From assembly GCA_041695085.1 (NCBI GenBank), contig JBGFRO010000041.1:1-64000 (forward strand): DNA of 64,000 nt, written 5' to 3'. The translations under genes and the position numbers were made by a program. The notes under the pieces are model-generated. The model saw nothing but the letters and a program-made list of their open reading frames with translations, was not told where the DNA came from and did not search any database. Positions 1 through 7,329 of this stretch are shown here, in pieces; position 1 is the first letter of the stretch, and every line of letters starts with the position of its first letter. The DNA comes from DYFT01 sp041695085. Lineage in GTDB: Bacteria > Bacteroidota > Ignavibacteria > UBA10030.

Positions 1-322
1 TGCGGCCTTGCCTGACGGCAGGTTTTGATCCTGAATAAAAACATTTCAGGATGACGGAGCGGCTTGGGTTGGATCAGCGGGGCGTTGCAGATCGACAGAG
101 CGCGATGCACACCCCCACCCCGCGTCATTCCGAACTTGTTTCGGAATCTAAACCGTGTATGCTTACTGTGCGGCCTTGCCTGACGGCAGGTTTTGATCCT
201 GAATAAAAACATTTCAGGATGACGGAGCGGCTTGGGTTGAATGAGCGGGGTGTTGCAGATCGACAGAGCGCGATGCACACCCCCACCCCTCGTCATTCCG
301 AACTTGTTTCGGAATCTAAACC
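1..322. repeat. Tandem 168-base repeat, 1.9 copies, made of REP-like hairpins
   Basis: Bases 1-154 recur at 169-322 with only a few changes, giving a period of 168. Each unit carries two hairpins of one family in opposite orientation. The first (27-56, repeated at 195-224) has arms ATCCTGAA and TTCAGGAT followed by GACG. The second (123-149, repeated at 291-317) is CGTC plus ATTCCGAA, a five-base loop, TTCGGAAT, then CT. This paired inverted layout is like a bacterial interspersed mosaic element. The first copy starts at the window edge, so the array may extend further left. No RAYT transposase gene is in the window. Confidence 0.85.
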
Positions 323-336
323 TCGTAGCATCCCTC

Positions 337-359
337 GCCGGTGGTTCGAAACCACCGGC
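337..359. repeat. Perfect hairpin, 9-bp stem, next to the REP array
   Basis: GCCGGTGGT (337-345) and ACCACCGGC (351-359) form a perfect stem around the loop TCGAA. It lies 15 bases after the last REP unit and about 170 bases downstream of the trxB stop codon. There is no T tract, so it looks more like another repetitive palindrome than a terminator. The rest of 360-531 shows no gene or clear signal. Confidence 0.6.
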
Positions 360-531
360 TGGGTGGGGAGACCGTAAAGGTTTCAACAATGGGCTTTTCC
401 GCAACCCGAAGGGTTTTCTGTACCGGCGGCTGGATTTATACGACGGCGAGGCTGCAACTGGCCAAACCCGAAGCGTTTCCTCTCCCACCCATCGCTTTCA
501 ACCGACAGCACGCGCGAGACCCTCTCGAAGC

Positions 532-1485
532 TTAATCGTGCGCGGCTTCGGGATGGGCCAGATAGCGCTCAGCATCGATGGCGGCCATACATCCTGTGCC
601 GGCAGCACTGACGGCTTGACGATACGTTGGATCTGCAACATCACCGGCTGCAAACACCCCCGGGATGTTCGTTGCCGTGCTGTGCGGCTTCGTCTTCAAA
701 TATCCCACCTCATCCATCTCCAGCATCCCTTTGAAGAGTGATGTGTTCGGTTGATGACCGATAGCAAGGAAGAGCCCATCGCACGCAAAGTCGGTTACAA
801 CTCCTGTTTTGAGGTTCTTCAATTTCACGCCGGTCACAGCTTTCTTCCCGTTTTCATTCTTCCCCACAACTTCTTCCACGACAGTATCCCAGATGAATTC
901 GATTTTAGGATTCTTCTTCGCCCGCTCCTGCATCACCTTCGAAGCGCGCAGCTCGTTCCTTCGATGAACCACTGTGACTTTTGATGCGAATTTGGTCAGA
1001 TAGGTCGCCTCCTCCATCGCCGTATCTCCCCCTCCGACAACGACAACGTGTTGGTTTTTGAAAAAGAAGCCGTCGCATGTTGCGCATGCAGAAACGCCGT
1101 ACCCCATGAATTCCGCCTCCGAGGGTACATTCAGCAGCTTCGCCGACGCGCCAGTGGAGATGATGACGGCGTCGGCAAAATACCCCTGATCCTCAGAAAC
1201 AATCTTGAACGGCCGCTGCGAGAAATCGACAGCCGTGACCATTCGAAAGATCGATTCAGCTCCGAACCGGTGCGCTTGTTTCCGGAACAACTCCATCAAT
1301 TCCGGTCCCATGATGCCATCGGGGAAGCCGGGGTAGTTCTCAACTTCCGTGGTGATGGTGAGCTGTCCGCCCGGTTGAACCCCTTCAAACACAACGGGTT
1401 TCAGGTTGGCTCGTGCAGCATAAAGTGCGGCGGTCAGCCCCGCCGGTCCTGATCCTATGACGATGACTTTGTGATGTTGAGACAT
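532..1485 (-). CDS. trxB: Thioredoxin-disulfide reductase
   Basis: FAD/NADPH enzyme that reduces thioredoxin in the cytoplasm. The 317-residue length is typical of the low-molecular-weight family. Visible motifs are the FAD-binding GSGPAG at residues 11-16, the redox-active CATC at 134-137 followed by D138, the NADPH-binding GGGDTA at 151-156, and the C-terminal FAD motif GVFAAGDV. Start is the ATG at 1485. It stands alone: the REP array lies downstream and a 636-base spacer upstream. A second reductase-like flavoprotein without the CxxC pair (YpdA type) is encoded at 35421-36386, so this is the one expected to serve thioredoxin. Confidence 0.96.
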   Translation of the reverse strand: MSQHHKVIVIGSGPAGLTAALYAARANLKPVVFEGVQPGGQLTITTEVENYPGFPDGIMGPELMELFRKQAHRFGAESIFRMVTAVDFSQRPFKIVSEDQGYFADAVIISTGASAKLLNVPSEAEFMGYGVSACATCDGFFFKNQHVVVVGGGDTAMEEATYLTKFASKVTVVHRRNELRASKVMQERAKKNPKIEFIWDTVVEEVVGKNENGKKAVTGVKLKNLKTGVVTDFACDGLFLAIGHQPNTSLFKGMLEMDEVGYLKTKPHSTATNIPGVFAAGDVADPTYRQAVSAAGTGCMAAIDAERYLAHPEAAHD

Positions 1486-2121
1486 TGGATGTTTCTACGT
1501 TAGTATGCAAGTATGGAAGTAGCAAATAGTATCAACCTGTGATTGCTCAGCGTCGGAATCAAAACCACTTAGAATCCACCGCACCTGCTCTTGCCGGAGG
1601 GACTTCGGTAGGCAGGGATTCAGCCCGATTTATCGGTGGAGAAGAACGATGGAGAGATGGGATTCTCTTTTTGATTTTTGCATACAGTGCAAAGAACGTT
1701 TTTCTTGACTTATCATCTGATGTTACGCAAACAGCCTTGTTCGATGTTTTCAAGGTTCCTTTTCGATGTTACTTTCTTTGATGCCAAAGAAAGTAACCAA
1801 AGAAAGCTTTCCGAAATCGTAACGCACGCGAACGAGCAGCCTCCCCACAGCCCGTTGATTTCGGCCTCGGAGAGCACCGCAACTGATTGTCACGAGTGTA
1901 CGTGGCCGAAATCAAAACGCACGAGAGAGGGCTGCCCGCGCACAGCGCCAACGATTTCGGAGGCCGCCGCGCAAAAGATTCTTTAGCCGGTTTGCCGACG
2001 CAAACTCACAGTCATTCAAAGGACAGAGCTGCGAGAGTGGTGAGTACTTTTCGCTAAGCAGTTACCTCAAACCGAGGAATAGACTCTCCATCGAAGCATC
2101 GACGTGAATGACCAAATCCCA
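1486..2121. other. Non-coding spacer of 636 bases with one long palindrome
   Basis: No convincing gene: short open frames here lack ribosome sites and family features. The one clear structure is the 12-bp palindrome at 1768-1797, listed separately. The spacer should hold the trxB promoter close to 1500-1540, but I cannot identify it with confidence, and the queG cluster terminates into the other side. Confidence 0.6.
1768..1797. repeat. Perfect 12-bp palindrome GTTACTTTCTTT...AAAGAAAGTAAC
   Basis: Arms 1768-1779 and 1786-1797 are perfectly complementary around the loop GATGCC, and the right side continues CAAAGAAAG, a partial repeat of the arm. Palindromes of this GTTACTTTCTTT/AAAGAAAGTAAC type occur as dispersed repeats in many unrelated bacterial genomes. 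There is no T tract, so a terminator role is unlikely. Confidence 0.7.
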
Positions 2122-3069
2122 CTACGAAGAGCGATTCCGAAGTATTGCGTCGGCGTTACGGGCAAGACCCTCTCGTTTGGTTCGTTTGATGGGACTTCGA
2201 TGGTAACGCTCTCGAAATTCATCTACTGTCAGTTGTGTTAGCTCCTCCAATCGTGGCGCCACGTTGTGCGCACGCGGTTGGAATGCCTGTTCCTTGCTCG
2301 GCTGCTGGAATGAATTCCACGGACAAACATCCTGACAGATGTCGCAGCCATAAACCCAATTCTCAAACTTTGTGGCCAGTTCATCCGGGATCTCTCCCCG
2401 ATGTTCAATCGTGAGATACGAGATGCACTTGGTGCTGTCTAAAACGTAGGGCTCGACGATCGCATGTGTAGGGCACGCGTCGATGCAAGCCCGGCAGGTG
2501 CCGCAATGATCGACTCCGGGCTCATCCGGCACCAGATCGAGATTCGTGATCACTTCGCCGAGAAAGACCCACGACCCGACATCTCGTGTAATGAGATTCG
2601 TGTGCTTACCAATCCAGCCGAGTCCGGCACGTGCCGCCCATGCCTTTTCCATCACGGGACCCGTATCGACGTACGCCTTGGTGAGGGCGTCCGGTGCTAT
2701 TTGTTTGATGCACTCAACGAGCAAAGCGAGTCGCTCCGCTAACACGATATGGTAATCGTCCCCCCACGCATAACGTGAAATCTTCCCGCGTTCCGAATCG
2801 CGAGAATGCTGGAGAGGGGTGTAGTAGTTCATCGCAACGCAGATGACCGAACGTGCCTCCGGAAGGATCGCTCGAGGATCGATCCGCCTCTCCGCATTGC
2901 GCTCCATCCATTCCATCGTGGCGTGATAGTTTCTGCGCAGCCATTCCTGCAATCGCTTCCCCTCCTGCGTCAACTCCGCCGCCCTCGCGATACCCACTTT
3001 GGCAAATCCCAGCTCGAGGGTCTTTTCCTTGATGAGGTTGGTGAGGCGATATCGGACATCATCCTCCAC
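2122..3069 (-). CDS. queG: Epoxyqueuosine reductase QueG
   Basis: Carries out the last step of queuosine tRNA modification, reducing epoxyqueuosine to queuosine with cobalamin and two [4Fe-4S] clusters. Visible are the YVDTGP motif with the likely catalytic Asp135, the cluster ligands CGTCRACIDACP (Cys189, 192, 195, 199), Cys215, and CDICQDVCPW (Cys242, 245, 249). The 315 residues match family length. The start is a GTG at 3069, inside the end of the Rieske gene (11-base overlap) and preceded by a purine-rich AGGGAGGAAG site, so it is translationally coupled. Last gene of a probable five-gene run. The enzyme needs B12, like MetH in this window. Confidence 0.95.
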   Translation of the reverse strand: MEDDVRYRLTNLIKEKTLELGFAKVGIARAAELTQEGKRLQEWLRRNYHATMEWMERNAERRIDPRAILPEARSVICVAMNYYTPLQHSRDSERGKISRYAWGDDYHIVLAERLALLVECIKQIAPDALTKAYVDTGPVMEKAWAARAGLGWIGKHTNLITRDVGSWVFLGEVITNLDLVPDEPGVDHCGTCRACIDACPTHAIVEPYVLDSTKCISYLTIEHRGEIPDELATKFENWVYGCDICQDVCPWNSFQQPSKEQAFQPRAHNVAPRLEELTQLTVDEFRERYHRSPIKRTKREGLARNADAILRNRSS

Positions 3070-3412
3070 CTTCTTCCTCCCTCAAAGGTTCAAGATCGAT
3101 CCACACTTCATCGTTGATGACCTTCACATCGTGTCGTTTTAACCGACCGTTTCCGCGCACCGCTCGTCCGGTCCGCAGATCGAACGACCAACCGTGCATG
3201 GGACACGTCACGACACATTCGCGAAGCTCCCCCTCATGCAGCATCGAAAAGTGTTGATGCGGACAGTCGTTTTGCACGGCATAGACGTTTCCCTCTATGA
3301 GAAAGAGTGCGAAATCGATTCCTTCGATGCGGACCCGCTTGCCACCGGAACGTGGCAAGTCCGCTCTATGCACCGCCTTAACGTAGTGTCCCACCTTATC
3401 TAACAAATCCAA
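3059..3412 (-). CDS. Rieske [2Fe-2S] ferredoxin-like protein
   Basis: Small soluble Rieske protein of 117 residues. The cluster motifs are CPHQH (Cys50, His52) and CPMHGW (Cys70, His73), at family spacing, followed by the usual FDLRTG strand. The first motif has His where CPHxG is the rule. There is no membrane segment or catalytic domain, so it is an electron-transfer protein or a subunit rather than a complete oxygenase. It sits between the MBL-fold gene (9 bases away) and queG (11-base overlap) and is probably co-transcribed with them; whether it feeds electrons to QueG is only a guess. Confidence 0.88.
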   Translation of the reverse strand: MDLLDKVGHYVKAVHRADLPRSGGKRVRIEGIDFALFLIEGNVYAVQNDCPHQHFSMLHEGELRECVVTCPMHGWSFDLRTGRAVRGNGRLKRHDVKVINDEVWIDLEPLREEEGGG

Positions 3413-3421
3413 GTTCCCGAT

Positions 3422-4267
3422 TTAGTTCAGTTGCAACGTCTTGTCAATACCGAAACCCTTTTCTGTTGCTTTGAGAGTGATTGCTTCGGTATGAGGATCG
3501 TGCTCTAAAAACAGAATCCACTTCTCTTCGTACGCCCGTCCGAGGATACGTTTCTTCTCCTCCAACGTTACAAGCGGTCGCACGTCATACGCCATGATGT
3601 AGGGGAACGAGATGTGCGAGACGGTCGGCACGAGGTCGCAACAAAACAACATCGTTGTCGTACCATCGGAAATCTTGGGCAGCTGTTGTGCCGAGGTATG
3701 TCCGTTACACACGAGCAGTTCGATACAGGGGAACAGCTCGAACTCCCCATCGACCAACTCCAGCACACCGTGCTCCATCAACGGCACAAAATCATCCTTC
3801 ATAAAACTTGCGCGGTCCTTTTCCGTGGGATGTTGAGAAAGCTCCCATTGCGCTTTTTGAACGTAGTAACGGGCGTTCGGAAAAGCGGGTACCGCACGCC
3901 CGTTGTCCAGCACCGTGGAACCGCCTGCGTGATCGAAATGCAGGTGCGTCAGTATGACATCCGTAATATCCGCGGGCATAACGCCGTACCGCTGAAGAGA
4001 CCGGAAGAGGTCGTTCTGTGAAGTATTTAGTTTGTAGATGTCTTTCAATTTGTCGTTCCACTTAGTGCCGTTGCCGTTGTCCACAAGAATCTTCTTTCCA
4101 TTGCCTTCGATCAGCCAACAGCGCGCGGCGAGGTCGATTCGCTGCCGTTCGTCGGGAGGATTGGATCGAGACCAGAGGACCCACGGAACGATGCCGAACA
4201 TAGCGCCACCGTCAAGCGCGAACGTTCCGGTTTCGATTGTATAGATGGTGTAGGGGCCGATGTTCAT
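3422..4267 (-). CDS. Metallo-beta-lactamase-fold hydrolase
   Basis: Zinc-dependent hydrolase of the quorum-quenching lactonase/AttM-like branch, 281 residues from the ATG at 4267. The metal motif ILTHLHFDHAGG supplies His108, His110, Asp112 and His113; downstream GHTSAQQ and LEHDPH give the remaining ligands. A longer open frame reaches 4522, but that extra part is unlike the family and runs into the ferredoxin gene, so the start at MNIGPY is preferred. The ATG lacks a strong ribosome site. It belongs to the minus-strand run with ferredoxin upstream and Rieske and queG downstream. The substrate cannot be told from sequence. Confidence 0.88.
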   Translation of the reverse strand: MNIGPYTIYTIETGTFALDGGAMFGIVPWVLWSRSNPPDERQRIDLAARCWLIEGNGKKILVDNGNGTKWNDKLKDIYKLNTSQNDLFRSLQRYGVMPADITDVILTHLHFDHAGGSTVLDNGRAVPAFPNARYYVQKAQWELSQHPTEKDRASFMKDDFVPLMEHGVLELVDGEFELFPCIELLVCNGHTSAQQLPKISDGTTTMLFCCDLVPTVSHISFPYIMAYDVRPLVTLEEKKRILGRAYEEKWILFLEHDPHTEAITLKATEKGFGIDKTLQLN

Positions 4268-4374
4268 TATCAAAAGATATCCACTGCAACGAGGGAAAAG
4301 ACAAAAGGTCGGTGTCGTATCCCATCGTGCAAGAGGGAGCGACCACCGACCTTCTCGGTGAACCTTGGAGCCGA

Positions 4375-4713
4375 TTACTTGCGGAAGTGGGAGGTTGCCG
4401 CAGAGAGCTCGGGGAATTGCCGATCCGGATGGAGCTGCTTTGCACGCTCGAACAAGACCTCTTCGGATTCGACGTGATTGGGATCGGGGACGCAGCAATC
4501 GACCGGGCACACCGCTGCGCACTGTTCCTGATCAAAGTGCCCGACACACTCCGTACATTTTTCCGGAACGATGTAGTAAAAGTCATTCGAGATCGGGTCG
4601 TGCATCTGACCGTTCAGTTCCCACTGAACGCCTCCTGCGTAGATCGCGGTGTTTGGACACTCCGGCTCACACGCGCCGCAGTTGATGCACTCCTCAGTAA
4701 TCATAGTTGCCAT
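4375..4713 (-). CDS. YfhL-type 2[4Fe-4S] ferredoxin
   Basis: Low-potential electron carrier of 112 residues. The first cluster motif is CINCGACEPECP (Cys9, 12, 15, 19). The second has the spacing CTEC-x8-CAAVCP (Cys53, 56, 65, 69) with extra Cys73 and Cys74. The eight-residue insertion in the second motif and the C-terminal extension identify the YfhL/Alvin type of ferredoxin. It lies 107 bases upstream of the MBL-fold gene and 37 bases downstream of the DUF309 gene on the same strand. Confidence 0.93.
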   Translation of the reverse strand: MATMITEECINCGACEPECPNTAIYAGGVQWELNGQMHDPISNDFYYIVPEKCTECVGHFDQEQCAAVCPVDCCVPDPNHVESEEVLFERAKQLHPDRQFPELSAATSHFRK

Positions 4714-4750
4714 TCGGGAATCTCCTTCCGTCCGTGGTTACTGGTGGAAT

Positions 4751-5119
4751 CTACGATTGGTTGCTGTATTCGATTGTCGGGAAACGATGCGTCGTCACAT
4801 CGACGTCGCCACCCTGCTCTGCGCGTTCGACGAGCCGCAGGCATTCTCCGATGCTGTCCAACAGCTCGCTCACCTTGAGACCTTGATGGGAGGGTTGATA
4901 GGGTGAGAGTTTCTGTGTTGCTTTCGAGAACTGACTCCGAGCGCCTCTCCAGTTTCCGGTTTCCAGATGGTAACATCCCACCGCGACCTGGATGAGCCCC
5001 TGCAGAAACAGGCGATCTTCCTGCCGGTATTCGTGCCACAACTCTTCAAGAATGTCGTGCGCCTCGAAAAAGGAGCGCCGATTGAATTCTTCAATCCCGC
5101 GGTGAAAACGCTCGTCCAT
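4751..5119 (-). CDS. DUF309 domain protein
   Basis: Small helical protein of the DUF309 family, function unknown. The family signature is the FFEAHDILEELWHEY segment followed by FLQGLIQVAVGCYHL and a tetratricopeptide-like GNWRGARSQF. The start used is MDERFHRG at 5119, which is where family members begin; an in-frame ATG six codons upstream (5137) is possible. First gene of the minus-strand run toward queG, and divergent from the desaturase gene; the 258-base spacer must hold both promoters. Confidence 0.85.
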   Translation of the reverse strand: MDERFHRGIEEFNRRSFFEAHDILEELWHEYRQEDRLFLQGLIQVAVGCYHLETGNWRGARSQFSKATQKLSPYQPSHQGLKVSELLDSIGECLRLVERAEQGGDVDVTTHRFPTIEYSNQS

Positions 5120-5377
5120 CGGCGAAGAGTATAGCAAATAGACACCTAAAAAACAAGGAACTTGCTGCCGTAGTGGAAGATACGATCACGCACCTCATTG
5201 AGGATCGGATACGTTTCGAGATCGCTGTTCTCTATTTGTCGTCCTATCACCAACCACCAGCTGCGGAAAATTTGCGGAATACTTCTTACATTTGCCACGG
5301 AAACTTCGGACCGTTGCGAAGCGTTGCACGATGTGGCATTTCCCCTAACGTATCGTCACGCTTCGGAGGAGGGAACT

Positions 5378-6412
5378 ATGGCAGAATTAGTGTACGGTCG
5401 GCCGGTAGACACCACGCTCGAACACGCGGCCCCGGAAATCTACTTTTGTGACGAAGGCAACACCGCCCGGACTCTTTCACGTCGAAATCTTTCTCCAGAA
5501 AAACAACGAGCGATTCGAGAACTTCACGGTCTTGACAAGCGCTGGAACGCGATCATCCTCCTGCACTACGGAATCTGGATCGCCTGCGCTTCGATTGCCG
5601 TTGCAAACGACTATCTTGCTATCGACCTGTTGTGCTATACCCTTGCAGGACTCGCACTCAGTTCGCTCTCCGTGCTCGGACACGAATCCTCCCATAATCT
5701 CTTCACGCATAATCCGAAGATCGACCGATGGATAGGATTTGTGTGCGGACTTCCCATTCTCTTCTCTGCAATGGGGTACCGTATCCTCCATCCGATGCAC
5801 CACAAGTATCTGCACACCGAGAAGGATCCGGATGATATCGAGAACGTGACTCGCGACTCGAGATTGCTCTCGTTCCTTTATGTCTTCCTTTTTATCTTCG
5901 GTGTGTATCTCTATCTGATCATGGTGCCGCTGAACGGTATTCGTCGAGGTATGGGGAGAGAAAAGTGGAGTGTAGCGTTAGAGTGGGTCGCCATGCTCGC
6001 GATCGTTGTAATGGCGTGGAGGATGCTGCCAACGAATGTGATGCTTGAAGGCTGGCTGTATCCGTTGCTGGTCGCGGGTCAGATCGCTAATCTGCGTGGC
6101 ATCGCAGAACATGGCATGACAACCGGCGGAAACGAATTCACCGATACACGCACGGTGACGACCCATCCGGTGCTTTCGTTCCTGATGTGCAACATCAACT
6201 ATCACCTGGAGCATCATCTCTATCCGGGTGTTCCCTGGTACAATCTCCCAAAGCTTCACCGGCTGCTCCAACCGGAGTACGTCGCTGCAGGCTCATCGGT
6301 CTATCGTTCATACACAATGTTCTTGATCGACGTTGTCAAAGCTCTCCGCTCCGGCGTTACCTCAGGTACGCGACTGATTCCTGCTCATATCCGCGAGGAG
6401 ATATGTTTGTAG
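5378..6412 (+). CDS. Membrane fatty acid desaturase family protein
   Basis: Di-iron membrane desaturase of 344 residues that would introduce a double bond into an acyl chain or related lipid. The three histidine boxes are visible: HESSH (His102, His106), HPMHH (His138, 141, 142) and HLEHH (His276, 279, 280). Hydrophobic helices surround them (about 57-97, 117-135, 165-185, 200-235). The start is the ATG at 5378, preceded by GGAGGAGGG at 5365-5373; a longer frame from 5198 lacks a ribosome site and crosses the promoter region. TACATTTG around 5284-5291 resembles a Bacteroidetes -7 element, but I find no matching upstream box. Single-gene unit. Confidence 0.9.
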   Translation: MAELVYGRPVDTTLEHAAPEIYFCDEGNTARTLSRRNLSPEKQRAIRELHGLDKRWNAIILLHYGIWIACASIAVANDYLAIDLLCYTLAGLALSSLSVLGHESSHNLFTHNPKIDRWIGFVCGLPILFSAMGYRILHPMHHKYLHTEKDPDDIENVTRDSRLLSFLYVFLFIFGVYLYLIMVPLNGIRRGMGREKWSVALEWVAMLAIVVMAWRMLPTNVMLEGWLYPLLVAGQIANLRGIAEHGMTTGGNEFTDTRTVTTHPVLSFLMCNINYHLEHHLYPGVPWYNLPKLHRLLQPEYVAAGSSVYRSYTMFLIDVVKALRSGVTSGTRLIPAHIREEICL

Positions 6413-6435
6413 AAAACCCTTATAAGTAAAAGATG

Positions 6436-6529
6436 AACCACAGATTCACGGATGAGCATTCCTCAAGGGACGACCCTCTTCTCAGTTACTGATGATTCTC
6501 CTTCCGATCCAATCTGTGAATCTGTGGTT
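6436..6529. repeat. Inverted repeat, 14-bp arms, between desaturase and gpmA
   Basis: AACCACAGATTCAC (6436-6449) and GTGAATCTGTGGTT (6516-6529) are perfect inverted copies separated by 66 bases. They lie between the converging desaturase and gpmA genes. The AACCACAGATTCAC motif is seen as a dispersed repeat in various bacteria. There is no T tract, so it could be a small non-autonomous repeat or a bidirectional stop signal. Confidence 0.6.
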
Positions 6530-6661
6530 AAACACTTAACTTGGTCTCCCGTGTACGCGCTCAACAGTTACGAAGGCTGATCAAGCGTTCAACGATGGGC
6601 AATCGAACCGTGCGGCAAGTCACGTCAGCAACGCTTCGTCATTCAAGGCCCGGGACAGACT

Positions 6662-7297
6662 TCAGAGATAACGTCGCTCCAAGATGTTACCTTTGTCGTC
6701 ATAGACATACAGCAACGGAACGCCCGTAGGGATGTTCAACTCAACTACTTGTTCCTTCGTCAAGCCATCTAACTTCATCACGATGGAACGAAGACTGTTG
6801 CCGTGTGCCGCAACGAGGATGTTTTTCCCCGCTCGGATTTCCGGCAAAATTTTGGACTCGAAGTACGGGAGCGTTCGAGCCGCCGTGTCCTTCAAGCTCT
6901 CGCTGTATCCGTCCGGATTCAATTCCGTGATATCCTTGGGGGGCGCAACGTCATAACTCCTTCGCCATAGTTTGACTTGTTCATCACCATACTTCTGCGC
7001 CGTCTCCGCCTTATTCAATCCCTGTAATGCCCCATAGTGCCGCTCGTTCAAGGCCCGATCGTACTCCACCGGAATGTTTTCCTGTCCAATAATCTTCAGC
7101 ACAATCCTCAGCGTGTCGTTCGCTCGCTTCAGGACCGAAGTAAAGGCTTTGTCGAACTTGTAAGACTTCAGCTTCTCTCCTGCTTCACGAGCTTCCTGCT
7201 CCCCCCTCGGCGAGAGCGGAACATCAACCCAACCGGTAAAGCGGTTTTCCAGATTCCACTGTGATTCGCCGTGTCGAAGCAGAACGAGGTTTGGCAT
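6662..7297 (-). CDS. gpmA: 2,3-bisphosphoglycerate-dependent phosphoglycerate mutase
   Basis: Glycolytic/gluconeogenic enzyme interconverting 3- and 2-phosphoglycerate. The phospho-acceptor His9 is in LLRHGESQWN, Glu85 in NERHYG acts as acid/base, and the second His165 is in AAHGNSLRS. At 211 residues it belongs to the shorter class (E. coli GpmA is about 250). The C-terminus PLLYVYDDKGNILERRYL is typical. The gene starts at the ATG at 7297, 32 bases after the metH stop codon, so it may be read from the metH transcript. Confidence 0.93.
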   Translation of the reverse strand: MPNLVLLRHGESQWNLENRFTGWVDVPLSPRGEQEAREAGEKLKSYKFDKAFTSVLKRANDTLRIVLKIIGQENIPVEYDRALNERHYGALQGLNKAETAQKYGDEQVKLWRRSYDVAPPKDITELNPDGYSESLKDTAARTLPYFESKILPEIRAGKNILVAAHGNSLRSIVMKLDGLTKEQVVELNIPTGVPLLYVYDDKGNILERRYL

Positions 7298-7329
7298 TGC
7301 TGTCGGTTCCTTTCAAAAGGAGATTGCAC

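Noticed and set aside
27..317. Possible CRISPR-like array in the 168-base repeat
   Set aside because: Repeats are long, contiguous and carry no variable spacers; the hairpins are REP-like and no cas genes are present.
241..741. Open frame of 166 codons starting in the REP array
   Set aside because: Its first part is translated REP sequence (VIPNLFRNLN) and the rest is antisense to trxB.
4237..4878. Plus-strand open frame of 213 codons opposite ferredoxin and MBL-fold genes
   Set aside because: Overlaps two well-supported genes on the other strand and has no recognisable features.
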